Below, in pieces: positions 16,130 to 25,967 of a stretch of DNA of 64,000 bases (its first letter is position 1; each line of letters opens with the position of its first letter). Under the pieces are notes generated by a model, which did no database searches, was not told the DNA's origin, and was given only the letters and a program-made list of their open reading frames with translations. Source of the stretch: Candidatus Protochlamydia phocaeensis. GTDB lineage: Bacteria > Chlamydiota > Chlamydiia > Chlamydiales > Parachlamydiaceae. Position numbers and translations under genes: made by a program. The DNA is taken from positions 1 through 64,000 of the forward strand of contig NZ_FCNU01000023.1 in the NCBI RefSeq assembly GCF_001545115.1, in the 5' to 3' direction.

Positions 16130-16311
16130 TCTTTTCTGCTTGCTATTCATTTCCATATTTCATAAATCAAAAAAAGATGAGGCATTCATCCGTCTCCTTC
16201 GAGTTCCGAAATTTGCTTCTTTTATTTCAACTCTTGGACACTCCTCAGACAACCCGCACTATAATCTCTTGTCATCTGTCGCTGTGGTATTCAAAAAACA
16301 AGGAGTTGACT

Positions 16312-16569
16312 ATGGCAACAAGAGGAAGTTATTCAAACCGCCAAAGAACCGGCCAAAAAGCGAGTAGAGCAGTCTCTTCTAAGTATGGCACGGACCTTTA
16401 TCGCTCTCGAGGCCGGTCCCAAATGAGCCGCCAAGAGGCTGGCCGTAAAGGGGGGTTGATTGTGGCTTCCAAATACGGTCCGGATTTTTATCGAGAGATA
16501 GGAGCGAAAGGCGGCCATGCGCGCAAAGGAAGCAAGCGATTGGAGTCGTTCATTGAGGGACAAAGTTAA
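16312..16569 (+). CDS. KGG-repeat stress-induced small protein
   Basis: 85 residues, highly basic and hydrophilic. It carries KGG-type repeats: RQEAGRKGGLIVASKYGPDFY and REIGAKGGHARKG, preceded by a diverged YGTDLYRSRGRSQ unit. Such con-10/GsiB-like KGG proteins are known as general stress proteins, probably intrinsically disordered. The ATG at 16312 has AGGAG six bases upstream, so the in-frame extension back to 16177 is not coding. The gene stands alone between terminator-like hairpins. Confidence 0.8.
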   Translation: MATRGSYSNRQRTGQKASRAVSSKYGTDLYRSRGRSQMSRQEAGRKGGLIVASKYGPDFYREIGAKGGHARKGSKRLESFIEGQS

Positions 16570-16625
16570 AATGACCTCCTCGCGCTAAATGCCGAGCTCC
16601 AAATTCTCTTCGCAATTATCTCTTT

Positions 16626-16654
16626 TTGAGTTAAGATGATTTTTTTTAACTCAA
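16626..16654. repeat. Inverted repeat between stress gene and outer membrane gene
   Basis: TTGAGTTAA (16626-16634) and TTAACTCAA (16646-16654) flank a T-rich 11-nt loop. It may end transcription of the KGG gene or act in the 5' region of the next gene, which begins 26 nt later. Confidence 0.4.
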
Positions 16655-16679
16655 ATACGCCTTAACTGTTGAAGGGATA

Positions 16680-17297
16680 ATGAAAAAATTCATTTTTATT
16701 TGTTTGCTCGTAATGGGAAGTTTATTCACTCATTTTGCCCATGCCCTCCTCTTCGATAGCCTAGGCAAAGGCGTATATGCCGGCGTCCGCGGAGGAGTCT
16801 GCTTCTCCGAAAGACAATCTCATTCGCATGCCACTTTTAAATTTGAACCAGGCTATTACCTTGGCGGCGCAATCGGCTACCAACTTTGCTATCTTCGATT
16901 TGAAGGAGAAGTCAATTATCAACGGACAGCGTTAGATACCGTCAAATTGGGATTCCATAACCCCCGCATCCATGGCGCCACTTCCACTTGGTCCTGCATG
17001 GGCAACGGACTGTTCTATTTGCCTGTCTACCTTTTTGTACAGCCCTATATTGGAGCTGGCATCGGATATGCGCATACTCATACGCATTGGAACTATAAGA
17101 GCACCGACTCTTGGATTTTTGGCTATGCCAAGCGTAAACATGACTCTACTCAGAATGGACTGGCCGGACAACTCATCGTCGGACTCTCTTATCCTCTTCT
17201 TTGCGATACAGACTTGGGACTAGAATACCGCTATTTTAGACAAGATAAAGATGTGAAAACTCATCGATTGGGATTAACATTCAACCTCGTCTTCTAA
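16680..17297 (+). CDS. Small outer membrane beta-barrel protein
   Basis: 205 residues with a clear signal peptide: MKKF, a hydrophobic core, then HFAHA as cleavage site near residue 22. The mature part alternates short beta strands: GVYAGVRGGVCF, YYLGGAIGYQL, LRFEGEVNYQR, FVQPYIGAGIGYAH, LAGQLIVGLSYPL, DLGLEYRYFR and a final RLGLTFNLVF ending in Phe, the usual C-terminal signature for outer membrane insertion. This fits an eight-stranded OmpA/opacity-type barrel. Ligand unknown. Apparently monocistronic. Confidence 0.85.
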   Translation: MKKFIFICLLVMGSLFTHFAHALLFDSLGKGVYAGVRGGVCFSERQSHSHATFKFEPGYYLGGAIGYQLCYLRFEGEVNYQRTALDTVKLGFHNPRIHGATSTWSCMGNGLFYLPVYLFVQPYIGAGIGYAHTHTHWNYKSTDSWIFGYAKRKHDSTQNGLAGQLIVGLSYPLLCDTDLGLEYRYFRQDKDVKTHRLGLTFNLVF

Positions 17298-17496
17298 AAG
17301 AATGTCTTAAAACTGCTAATGACCTAAAAGAGATTCTAACAAATCCCTTTCTTCTTATCTCTTGTTAATTAATACAGCAACTTCAAACTTATTATTAACT
17401 ATCTAATTAATAATAAATAAATAATTTATTTCATTTTAATAAAAATTAATGTAAAATAAAATACCAATTAAAAAAAACAACAAACAAGAGGTGATT

Positions 17497-17961
17497 ATGA
17501 TTAACTACTTAGTAGCTAGACAAATTGATTTATGGGGAGAATATCTTTCCAATAAGATTGAAAATAAAGATATTAAAAATATTCTTTCTACTATTTTCAA
17601 AGTCTCCCAAGCCGTTGCAGCTATGAGTGTTTTTACTCTTGCGGGAGCAGCCATCAGTCCTGTCGGAGCCTCTGTTGGTTTTGGAGTAGGATGTGCTTTA
17701 GTCGGCATGCATCTTGGCGCTGGCGTATTGCGTCCTTTTGTGACCTCTCGGGATGTATTGCAAAAAATTGATACGCTTGATCAATTTGCAAGCCTTGCGA
17801 CTAAAACGGCGAATGCAATTGGCGTGACGATGATTGCCTCTGGAGCAGGCATCGGGCCTCTGGCTACTGCTGTAGTTGGGCTTGTGATGGCTTTATCTAG
17901 CGTTACTGTATACAACGACTCGGCTGCTAAATCTTACACAAATCGCGCTTTAGTATTCTAA
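17497..17961 (+). CDS. Inc-like membrane protein with paired hydrophobic segments
   Basis: 154 residues from the ATG at 17497; the GTG at 17491 lies within GAGGTG, which is the ribosome site. A soluble N-terminal ~35 residues is followed by two hydrophobic hairpins: VSQAVAAMSVFTLAGAAISPVGASVGFGVGCALVGMHLGAGVL and, after a short polar loop, a second Gly/Ala-rich pair ending at ~140. Such bilobed hydrophobic domains characterise chlamydial inclusion membrane (Inc) proteins secreted by the type III system; assignment is by topology only. The upstream ~150 bases are extremely A/T-rich. A strong terminator follows. Confidence 0.6.
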   Translation: MINYLVARQIDLWGEYLSNKIENKDIKNILSTIFKVSQAVAAMSVFTLAGAAISPVGASVGFGVGCALVGMHLGAGVLRPFVTSRDVLQKIDTLDQFASLATKTANAIGVTMIASGAGIGPLATAVVGLVMALSSVTVYNDSAAKSYTNRALVF

Positions 17962-17994
17962 GCCTCCAAAAGACTGCCGAAAATCTTAGATTTA

Positions 17995-18031
17995 GGCTCT
18001 AAATATCATCCTAATAGTGATATTTAGAGCC
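17995..18031. terminator. Strong bidirectional hairpin between convergent genes
   Basis: GGCTCTAAATATCA (17995-18008) pairs perfectly over 14 bp with TGATATTTAGAGCC (18018-18031), with a 9-nt loop. It lies between the converging 17497 and 18059 genes and could serve both. Confidence 0.75.
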
Positions 18032-18058
18032 CTCATTGCTATTTTAACATTGCCTATC

Positions 18059-19414
18059 TTATTGCCGCGGGGGCAGAGATCCATTCTGACTAGGAGCTTT
18101 TTGCTTAGCAAAAGTGAGGATGACTGATCCCGGGATGCTGTTCGCGCTCACTTCTCCCTGTTCGGTATTTCCATTGGGATCCTCAAGAGTCCATTTACCT
18201 ATAATTTTGCCATTCTCAAAATCGGCTTCCAACTTTTTGCCGTTGGCATAAAAGAGAAAACCTTTGCCATGCGGCTTACAATTATCAATTTCCCCTTCAT
18301 ACCTATCGCCATTGGGATATTCAATGCTTCCTAATCCTTCCATTCTTCCTTCATTGAAAAATCCCTGCAGCTTTATTCCTTGGAAAGTCGTAATCATGCC
18401 AGAACCATGGGCTTTGCCATTCTCCATATTTCCCGTATACTTAGTGCCATTACTATAAATAATCGTTCCTACAGGGGGAAAATTTCCATTTTCAAAAATT
18501 CCTTCAAGGACTATTTCTTGTAAAGGGATTGAAATTCGGCCAAATCCGTGAAAGCGTCCTTTGTCAAATCCGCCCTCATACGTCCTTCCTGCCAAAGTTG
18601 TCAGCTTTCCTTGACCATGCGGTTTCCAATCCTGAACGTCTCCTTCATAGGTATTTCCATTGGATTCTTTGATGGTTCCTTGCTCAAAATTTCCTTGTTT
18701 AAAGGACCCGTTGAACATTTTGCCATCCTGGCGAATCCAAGTCCCCTCACCATACGGTTTCAAATTGCGAATTTCCCCTTCATAGGTATCTCCTTCCGGA
18801 TATTTAATGGTTCCTTTGCCTTCAAGGTTGCCCTGTTTAAAGATGCCTTTAAACATTTTGCCATCCTGGTGAATCCAGATTCCGTTTCCTTCCAGTTTAT
18901 TATTGACAATTGTTCCTATTACGCACTCTCCATTTTTGAGAAGTTCGATTTGAGAAAAACTGACATCAGGAAAGATGTTCCTTGCCTTCAAAATTCTTTC
19001 TGCAATCTTTTCCATCTGATCATCATCTGGAGTATGCGAATGAATAATAGAAGGAGCTGGAGTAGCTGGCATAGCCGCCATATAAACAGGTTGATTGAAA
19101 TAGAAAGGCTGCATGGAGACGGAAAATGGGGGCATTTGTTGGGAAGGAAAACTCAACGTTTGATTGGCGATTGGGGGAATAGGAAAAGGAGAGGCATTCA
19201 TTTCAGGTGAAAAGAAAATGTTAGGAAATAAGCTTCTAAGAGGCGGTAATATATTTCCATTTGGCGGAATATTTGCCTGTTGAAAGCCAAGTGCCTGCTG
19301 AGCGACTGCTACAGTTGGCGGAGGAGCGTCCCTCTTTTCTCTTTGAGGAGGAGGATTTGGGTTTGAAGACAAGTGATAATTTACGCCAGAAACAGATTGA
19401 AAAGAATAAGACAT
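18059..19414 (-). CDS. MORN-repeat protein, copy 1
   Basis: About 451 residues from the ATG at 19414, with AGGAG upstream. The N-terminal ~150 residues are Pro/Gln/Asn-rich and low in structure (contains PPPQREKRDAPPP). From ~165 to the end about eleven MORN units follow each other, for example YEGEIRNLKPYGEGTW and YEGEIDNCKPHGKGF, each ~23 residues. MORN repeats often bind lipids or scaffold host-like complexes. The protein is a paralogue of the gene at 19697 with the same two-part layout. No signal peptide or membrane segment. Type III secretion is possible but not shown. Confidence 0.85.
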   Translation of the reverse strand: MSYSFQSVSGVNYHLSSNPNPPPQREKRDAPPPTVAVAQQALGFQQANIPPNGNILPPLRSLFPNIFFSPEMNASPFPIPPIANQTLSFPSQQMPPFSVSMQPFYFNQPVYMAAMPATPAPSIIHSHTPDDDQMEKIAERILKARNIFPDVSFSQIELLKNGECVIGTIVNNKLEGNGIWIHQDGKMFKGIFKQGNLEGKGTIKYPEGDTYEGEIRNLKPYGEGTWIRQDGKMFNGSFKQGNFEQGTIKESNGNTYEGDVQDWKPHGQGKLTTLAGRTYEGGFDKGRFHGFGRISIPLQEIVLEGIFENGNFPPVGTIIYSNGTKYTGNMENGKAHGSGMITTFQGIKLQGFFNEGRMEGLGSIEYPNGDRYEGEIDNCKPHGKGFLFYANGKKLEADFENGKIIGKWTLEDPNGNTEQGEVSANSIPGSVILTFAKQKAPSQNGSLPPRQ

Positions 19415-19603
19415 AAACACTCCTCTTAAATTGTTATAAAGCTATAAATAGCGTAATAATACTATTTAGATATCGAATTGTTCACAATAAAAATACATTC
19501 CAAATTAGTAAACAAAAATTTTACAACTTAAAAATCTAACGAATTAAGAACAGATTTTCTTTGTTTAGAAGCCGCATTCCATCCATAACAACCTATTATT
19601 TAA

Positions 19604-19671
19604 CCTAGATTCGAGATGATTTTTAATCTAGGCGTGCCCTTAGGAGAAAAGGACGCGCCCTCGAATCTAGG
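19604..19671. repeat. Imperfect palindrome between the MORN genes
   Basis: CCTAGATTCGAG (19604-19615) pairs with CTCGAATCTAGG (19660-19671); an inner GGCGTGCCCTT/AAGGACGCGCC stem extends it. The minus-strand reading (CCTAGATTCG ... CTTTTCTCCTAA) also occurs at 55327-55350, so this is a dispersed element and may also terminate the 19697 gene. Confidence 0.6.
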
Positions 19672-19696
19672 TCATCAACCGTTTTAGGACAGCTAC

Positions 19697-21076
19697 TTAA
19701 GATCGGTGGTATAAAGAAACAGGTAGGTCGTTCTCAAATTTGCCTTCATAGCGCTTGCCATTCCTGCATGTCAAGATGCCCTGGCCATTCGCCATGCGAT
19801 CGGCCACCTCGCCTTCATAGCGATCTCCATTGAGATATTCAATGGTTGCCGTGTTGCCTTGAAGGCTGCCGTCCACAAAATGTCCCTTCAACTTAATTCC
19901 GTTGATATAAGTAAATATTCCCTCGCCATGAGCTTGGCAATCTCTGGTCTCTCCTTCATATTGATCCCCATTTGAAAAGTAGATTCTGTCTATTTTCTCT
20001 ATTTTTCCCTGCTTGAATGTCCCCTGGAATTTAGATTGGTTGGCTTTTATGAGCATGCCATACCCATTTGGCTGGACTTTCGTGAAATCCTCCATTTTGG
20101 AAACATCTCCTATATAGAGATCTCCGTTCTCTAAATGAATCGTTCTGCTCATGAGAAATTTTTCATTTTCAAAGACGCCGCTTCTCTTGATCTTCGCCTG
20201 ATTATTAGAAGTGAAATGCCCTTTAAAGCCATTATCTTCTTGAAATATTCCTTCGTAGACTTCCCCGGATCTGGTCATGAGCTTTCCTTTGCCTCTCGCC
20301 TCTCCCTTGATGAGAAGCCCAATGTAAATATTGCCATTGGGAAGCTTCATTGTCCCATTCCCTGTCAATATTCCAAGATGTCCATACGGAAAATTGCCCG
20401 TATAGATTTTCCCATTCATGCAAATCCATGTGCCTTTGTCTTGCGGTTTCCAATCGACAATTTTTCCTACGTAAATTGTTCCATCCGCAAACTTAATGAC
20501 ACCCGATTGCGCTATTCCCCTGCGGAATTGCCCTTCATATCTTATCCCGTTCCTGCAGAAAACCTCTTGACCCTCCAGCTCGCCCGCTATCACGCCTCCA
20601 CTTACCTCATTCCCCTCACCTGCCTGCTCTATGGCCGCCTGATTGTCATTCATTGTATGAAAAAGAGGCCGCGCCAGCTCTACTACGGGATGCCTGATTT
20701 CTTGCTGATTAAGCATTTGCCTCTTGCCCGCGGGATCTGCTTCCTCTTCTTCCTCAAGCCCCCGCTTTTTCATGGAACTCTGCGGCACGCTTTGAGGAAA
20801 GCCCAGCACTTGTTGAGCAACAAAGGGAATAGGCAGGGAATAGCAACTTGGACTAATCGGAGGAATAAAAGCTAGATGGCCAGGAAAAAATAAAGCATTT
20901 CCCGGCATAGGAATAGTGGGTCTGCCGAATGCTGAATCTTTTTGAAAATCAATCGCTTGTAAAGCAATATTTGTAACAGACGATGGCCCTGCCGCCTGCC
21001 TTTGTTGAGAAAATAAAGTTTGTATAGGAATTAAAGAACGATTCCCATTAGACGCATTAATATTATTATCATGCAT
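19697..21076 (-). CDS. MORN-repeat protein, copy 2
   Basis: 459 residues; the ATG at 21076 has AAGGA at normal spacing. The N-terminal ~165 residues are disordered with FFPGHLAFIPPISPS and an acidic EEEEEADPAGKR patch. From ~175 the MORN units begin (YEGQFRRGIAQSGVIKF, YVGKIVDWKPQDKGTW, YEGETRDCQAHGEGIF, YEGEVADRMANGQGIL, YEGKFENDLP). Same architecture as the gene at 18059, so a tandem duplication. Some central units are degenerate. Likely the same cellular role as copy 1. Confidence 0.85.
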   Translation of the reverse strand: MHDNNINASNGNRSLIPIQTLFSQQRQAAGPSSVTNIALQAIDFQKDSAFGRPTIPMPGNALFFPGHLAFIPPISPSCYSLPIPFVAQQVLGFPQSVPQSSMKKRGLEEEEEADPAGKRQMLNQQEIRHPVVELARPLFHTMNDNQAAIEQAGEGNEVSGGVIAGELEGQEVFCRNGIRYEGQFRRGIAQSGVIKFADGTIYVGKIVDWKPQDKGTWICMNGKIYTGNFPYGHLGILTGNGTMKLPNGNIYIGLLIKGEARGKGKLMTRSGEVYEGIFQEDNGFKGHFTSNNQAKIKRSGVFENEKFLMSRTIHLENGDLYIGDVSKMEDFTKVQPNGYGMLIKANQSKFQGTFKQGKIEKIDRIYFSNGDQYEGETRDCQAHGEGIFTYINGIKLKGHFVDGSLQGNTATIEYLNGDRYEGEVADRMANGQGILTCRNGKRYEGKFENDLPVSLYHRS

Positions 21077-21441
21077 ATATATTCCTTGTAATAAATATTT
21101 ATATCAAACAATTCAAACACAAAAGAGCCGATAATTATATATTCAATTGAATTATTGACAATAAATTTCAAATAAATCTGTGCTTATTTTATTTAATTAT
21201 TAGATTCAACAAGGAATAAAGCTTATATCAATTCCAATCAAAGATTTTTTCAGAATTTTAATAAGCAAATAAAGGAGGGAAAAAGGGCGAACGGCTAGAT
21301 GTGCTTAGGAGGCCATTCGTTTTCTTTATCTTTGGGCTTTCCGCATTCTGCGCAAGAATAAATTAAGTGAACCATCTACTGTCTACTTTGTAAAGGATGC
21401 CTTTAAGCGCATGCTCGAATTGGAATTTTAATTAAAATTGA
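21077..21441. other. Gap upstream of the second MORN gene
   Basis: No gene seen. The AT-rich part near 21077-21240 should hold the promoter of the 19697 gene. The remainder (21280-21410) is featureless apart from GGAGG runs without a following start. Confidence 0.4.
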
Positions 21442-21469
21442 GCACAGGCTGCGATTAAGCAGCCTGTGC
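21442..21469 (-). terminator. rpoC terminator
   Basis: GCACAGGCTGC (21442-21452) pairs perfectly with GCAGCCTGTGC (21459-21469). Read on the minus strand it follows the rpoC stop by 7 nt and is followed by a TCAATTTTAATT run. Confidence 0.85.
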
Positions 21470-21476
21470 AGACAAA

Positions 21477-24400
21477 TTACTCAGCGAGAGCAGGTTCGTC
21501 TTCGAAGTTGAAAACGAGTTCTTCTTCTTGCTCGCTGTCGACAAACTTCTTGACGCGTTTGTGGTGTTCAAAGCCCGTTCCACCTGGGATGATGTGTCCC
21601 ATGATGACGTTTTCTTTGAAGCCCATGAGGTAGTCTGTCTTACCGGCGCATGCCGCTTCTGTCAAGACACGGGTAGTATCTTGGAAGGACGCTGCCGAAA
21701 TGAAAGATTCCGTGCTCAAGGATGCCTTAGTAATACCCAACAAGACAGGCGTTGCTTGGGCCGCTTTTCCGCCTTCCTTGCTGACTTTAAGGTTTTCTTG
21801 TTCGAATGCCTTCTTATCGACTTCCTCGCCATACAGCAAGCTTGTATCGCCTGGATCGATGACGCGGACTTTCTTCAGCATCTGGCGGACGATAATTTCG
21901 ATGTGCTTATCGTTAATATCAACCCCTTGCAGACGGTAAACTTCTTGTACCTGGTTGACCAAGTACTTCTGCAGTTCGCGCACGCCGCAGATATCGAGGA
22001 TTTCGTGCGGAATGACTAAGCCGTCTGTCAGCTGCTGTCCTTTTACCACGTGGTCACCGCGCTGAACGATCAAGTGTTTTGTATGAGGAATGAGGTGCTC
22101 TTCTTCCATTCCCGTCATTTCGTCGCGTACAACGACAATGCGCTTGTTCTTCTGAACGCCGCGGAAGTCCACGACACCGTCGATCTTGGCGATCTCGGCC
22201 GAATCTTTCGGCTTGCGCGCTTCAAATAACTCGGCTACGCGTGGCAGACCGCCCGTGATGTCCTTCGTCTTGATGGCACTACGTGGCAGACGTGCAAGCA
22301 TCTTACCGGCTGTCGCATATTCGCCTTCTTCAACGGAGATAATCGCTCCGGCTGGCAGAGGATAGGTTCCAACCAGCTCTTCGCAGGCTTGGTCGGCATA
22401 AATGGCAATCTGTGGATGCAATTCGCCTCTATGCTGCTTAACGATCAGCTCAGCCTGGCCTGTTTGCTTGTTGACATCGCGTTCGGTTGACAAGCCTTCG
22501 ACCAAGTCTTCGTAGCGGACGTAACCTGGGCGGTCGCAGATAATTGGAATGCTGTGCTGTTCCCACTCGGCGATACGCATGCCTGGCTTCACTCTAGATC
22601 CATCTTCGAGCAGAATCTTTGTTCCCAACTCGACGTTGAATGACTGCAGAGGTTCAATCGACTTTGTCGCCAACAACTTCTTGTACTCATCCAGCGAACG
22701 GCCTTCATCACGCACGATGTTCAAGCGTCCGTTCTTGTTCAATGCCACCCATGGACCTTCTTCGGTCTTAACGGTACGCAAGTCAGTATAAACGAGAAGT
22801 CCGTCATCATCGGCCACAATTTCTGGGCTGATGCCCGCAGACGCGATACCACCCAAGTGGAATGTACGCATCGTTAACTGTGTTCCGGGTTCACCGATCG
22901 ACTGAGCAGCAATAATACCGACGGCTTCGCCCATGCTGACAGGACGGCTATTGGCCAAGTTAATGCCATAGCACTTCGCGCAAACGCCGCGGCGTGTTTC
23001 GCAAGTCAGAACCGAACGGATCCGGATGCTTTCAATACCGGAGTCATCGATGGCTTCCGCTTGCAGAACAGTAAGCGTATCTCCGCTCTTTGCCAGCAGT
23101 TTCGTGCTATCGCCCGGCTGATAGATGTCTTCGCAAACCGTACGGCCGAAGATACGATCTTTCAGAGGCAGGAGCTCTTCCTGTCCTTGCTTAACGGCTG
23201 ATACGTCAATACCGTTCAGCGTGCCGCAGTCCTCTTCCGTAATGATTACATCTTGCGCAACGTCGACCAAACGACGAGTCAAGTAACCGGAGTCCGCTGT
23301 TTTAAGAGCGGTATCCGCCAACCCTTTACGCGCACCGTGGGAGGAAATGGAGAATTCGATAACCGATAGACCTTCCCTAAAGTTGGACGTAATCGGAGAT
23401 TCGATAATATCTCCCGATGGCTTCGCCATCAGACCGCGCAACGCACCCAGCTGTCTGATCTGAGATTTGTTACCCCGCGCACCGGAGTCCATCATCAAGT
23501 ACAAGGGGTTCATCGCGCTGTCTTTGACTTCGCTGATCAACTTAAAGAGCTCTTCAGAGAGAACGTCCGACACTTCTGTCCAGATACTGATCGTCTTAGA
23601 ATAGCGCTCGCCCTCTGTGATGATACCGTCCTCGTATTGCTTTCTGACTAAAGCCACACGCTCGTGGGCGTCTTTCAAGATTCTTTCCTTGATCGGCGGA
23701 ATCTTCACGTCGCACACACCCATGGACAGCGCAGACTTTGTCGCTTCCGCAAAGCCCAAGCTCTTCAGATTGTCTAAGAAACGGACTGTTCCTTCCAAGC
23801 CGGCTTTCTTGTAGCACTGCATGACCAACTCGCCCATTTTCTTCTTAGGCAAGCTATAGTTCTGGAAGCCGAGCTCTTTTGGCACAATCGTATTGAAGAC
23901 AACGCGGCCTGGGGTGGTTTCGATAATTCCGTTTTCGGTACGCAGCTTAATCTTCTCATGGATGCGCAAGCCGCGGTTGTAGTCATAGCGGTTTTCGCCA
24001 TTGGGGCTCTTCTTGCCGGCCTCGAACCAATTATAGCTTCCGCTCGCTTGAAGGGCTAAAAGCACCTCTTGGCTGTCGCGGAACACGCGCGTCTTCAAGC
24101 CGTGGTCTTCGCGGATATACAGCGGATCGAGCATCAAATAGTACAATCCCAACGTCATATCCTGAGAAGGAACCGCAACAGGCTTGCCGGAAGAAGGCAA
24201 GAAGATGTTGTCCGGAGCCATCATCAGCAACTTCGCTTCGAGCTGCGCTTCGATCGAGAGAGGAACGTATACGGCCATCTGGTCGCCGTCGAAGTCCGCG
24301 TTGAACGCCGAGCAGACGAGAGGATGGATACGGATCGCTTTACCTTCGATCAGAACAGGTTCAAATGCTTGGATACCCAAGCGGTGAAGCGTAGGCGCAC

Positions 24401-25661
24401 GGTTCAGGAGGACAGGGTGACCTTTAATGATGTCTTCCAAAACGTCCCACACCTCAGGCGCGTGGCGCTGAATCATTTTCTTAGCGGAACGGATGGTGTA
24501 CACATAGCCGAGGTCTTTCAAGCGCTTGACAATGAAGGGCTCGAATAGCTCAAGGGCCATCAATTTGGGCAGACCGCACTGGTTGAACTTCAGCTCAGGA
24601 CCAACGATAATGACCGAACGGCCGGAGTAGTCCACACGTTTACCGAGCAGGTTTTGACGGAAGCGGCCTTGCTTGCCCTTCAGCATTTCAGACAAAGACT
24701 TCAGCGGACGGTTGCCGGCGCCCATGACAGGATGGCCATGACGGCCGTTGTCAAACAACGCATCGACAGCCTCTTGCAACATGCGCTTTTCATTGCGCAC
24801 AATGACTTCCGGTGTCTTCAGCTTTAAAATGGCTTTCAAACGATTATTACGGTTGATCACGCGACGGTACAGGTCGTTCAAGTCGGAAGTTGCAAAGCGG
24901 CCGCCATCGAGAGGAACCAATGGACGCAGATCCGGTGGAATGACAGGCACGCAAGACATGACCATCCAATCCGGCTTGTTGTCGGAAGAGACGAAGCTTT
25001 CAATGATTTTTAAACGCTTTGCCAACTTCATACGCGCTTGCTGAGACTTCGTCTTGCGCAATTTCTCTTTCAGGTCAACGAGCTGTGATTGCAAGTCTTC
25101 TGCCGCCAGCAAATCGCGGATCGCTTCGCCGCCCATTTTGGCAACGAAGGCATCGCGTCCCCATTTTTCTTGCGCTTCGCGGTATTCTGTATCGTTAAGC
25201 AGCTGTTTTTTCTCCAAGTCCGTCTGGCCTGGATCGATGACCACATACTCTTCGTAATAAATGACGCGCTCGAGATCGGCAGACGTCATTCCCAAGACAT
25301 TACCGATACGGGAAGGCATGGTTTTGAAGAACCAAATGTGGACAACAGGCACAGCCAGATCAATGTGGGCCATGCGCTCGCGTCGGACTTTTGATAAAGT
25401 CACTTCTACGCCGCAGCGGTCGCAGACAATCCCTTTGTGCTTAATTTTCTTATATTTTCCGCATGCGCACTCCCAGTCACGAGTAGGTCCAAAGATTTTT
25501 TCGCAGAAGAGACCGCCTTTCTCGGGCTTGAAGGTTCGATAGTTGATTGTTTCAGGCTTCTTGATTTCTCCGCGGGACCACTCATTACGTATGACATCGT
25601 CAGAGGCAATCTTGATGGTTAACTTATCAAATTGCCCATCGTGCTGATTTCTTTCAGACAT
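21477..25661 (-). CDS. rpoC: DNA-directed RNA polymerase beta' subunit
   Basis: 1394 residues, the full length expected in Chlamydiae. The N-terminal zinc site ([20 protein letters not shown]), the clamp [10 protein letters not shown] and the catalytic NADFDGDQM at 454-462 (Asp456, 458, 460) that binds the active-site magnesium are all present. The trigger-loop region [19 protein letters not shown] and the second zinc site ([13 protein letters not shown]) are also intact. The ATG at 25661 is preceded by GGAG. It is transcribed behind rpoB with a 306-nt gap, unusually long for this pair, that contains a large palindrome. Confidence 0.98.
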   Translation of the reverse strand: MSERNQHDGQFDKLTIKIASDDVIRNEWSRGEIKKPETINYRTFKPEKGGLFCEKIFGPTRDWECACGKYKKIKHKGIVCDRCGVEVTLSKVRRERMAHIDLAVPVVHIWFFKTMPSRIGNVLGMTSADLERVIYYEEYVVIDPGQTDLEKKQLLNDTEYREAQEKWGRDAFVAKMGGEAIRDLLAAEDLQSQLVDLKEKLRKTKSQQARMKLAKRLKIIESFVSSDNKPDWMVMSCVPVIPPDLRPLVPLDGGRFATSDLNDLYRRVINRNNRLKAILKLKTPEVIVRNEKRMLQEAVDALFDNGRHGHPVMGAGNRPLKSLSEMLKGKQGRFRQNLLGKRVDYSGRSVIIVGPELKFNQCGLPKLMALELFEPFIVKRLKDLGYVYTIRSAKKMIQRHAPEVWDVLEDIIKGHPVLLNRAPTLHRLGIQAFEPVLIEGKAIRIHPLVCSAFNADFDGDQMAVYVPLSIEAQLEAKLLMMAPDNIFLPSSGKPVAVPSQDMTLGLYYLMLDPLYIREDHGLKTRVFRDSQEVLLALQASGSYNWFEAGKKSPNGENRYDYNRGLRIHEKIKLRTENGIIETTPGRVVFNTIVPKELGFQNYSLPKKKMGELVMQCYKKAGLEGTVRFLDNLKSLGFAEATKSALSMGVCDVKIPPIKERILKDAHERVALVRKQYEDGIITEGERYSKTISIWTEVSDVLSEELFKLISEVKDSAMNPLYLMMDSGARGNKSQIRQLGALRGLMAKPSGDIIESPITSNFREGLSVIEFSISSHGARKGLADTALKTADSGYLTRRLVDVAQDVIITEEDCGTLNGIDVSAVKQGQEELLPLKDRIFGRTVCEDIYQPGDSTKLLAKSGDTLTVLQAEAIDDSGIESIRIRSVLTCETRRGVCAKCYGINLANSRPVSMGEAVGIIAAQSIGEPGTQLTMRTFHLGGIASAGISPEIVADDDGLLVYTDLRTVKTEEGPWVALNKNGRLNIVRDEGRSLDEYKKLLATKSIEPLQSFNVELGTKILLEDGSRVKPGMRIAEWEQHSIPIICDRPGYVRYEDLVEGLSTERDVNKQTGQAELIVKQHRGELHPQIAIYADQACEELVGTYPLPAGAIISVEEGEYATAGKMLARLPRSAIKTKDITGGLPRVAELFEARKPKDSAEIAKIDGVVDFRGVQKNKRIVVVRDEMTGMEEEHLIPHTKHLIVQRGDHVVKGQQLTDGLVIPHEILDICGVRELQKYLVNQVQEVYRLQGVDINDKHIEIIVRQMLKKVRVIDPGDTSLLYGEEVDKKAFEQENLKVSKEGGKAAQATPVLLGITKASLSTESFISAASFQDTTRVLTEAACAGKTDYLMGFKENVIMGHIIPGGTGFEHHKRVKKFVDSEQEEELVFNFEDEPALAE

Positions 25662-25701
25662 TTATGTCTCCTAACAATTTTGTTAAATTTTTAAGCTATC
25701 T

Positions 25702-25864
25702 AGGCATGCCTTCAAAATGCTAACGCCCTAGATCGGAGTGCTTTTGCCCTCAGTGAAACTTTGAGCCAGGGACAATATGGATGTCATATTGCCTCAACTC
25801 AACAACTTCACCCTGGGCAAACTAATCTCGAAGCTAGGATGCTAGCATTTTGAAGACATGCCCT
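25702..25864. repeat. 163-nt imperfect palindrome between rpoB and rpoC
   Basis: AGGCATGCCTTCAAAATGCTA (25702-25722) pairs with the complementary arm at 25843-25864. Complementarity continues inward through CCTAG ... TTTGCCC arms and GTGAA arms to a central CAATATG-GATGT-CATATTG hairpin, so almost the whole stretch can fold into one long stem. The centre resembles that of the palindrome at 61140-61220. No coding potential. Confidence 0.7.
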
Positions 25865-25967
25865 AATCAGACAGACTATTTTTTTAGTCGGAAAGAAGAC
25901 ACTCGCTGCCTAGTTGATCAGCGAGTGCCTTCCTTTTTCAGTTTCGATGGTCGATTGTCTGTTCAGA

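Noticed and set aside
18548-19210. 220-codon frame antisense to the MORN protein (also 20135-20875)
   Set aside because: The MORN repeats are clearly coded on the minus strand; the antisense frames are repeat-driven artefacts.
24069-24548. 159-codon frame antisense to rpoC
   Set aside because: A shadow of the highly conserved rpoC frame; same for 21528-22019 and 27831-28403 opposite rpoC and rpoB.
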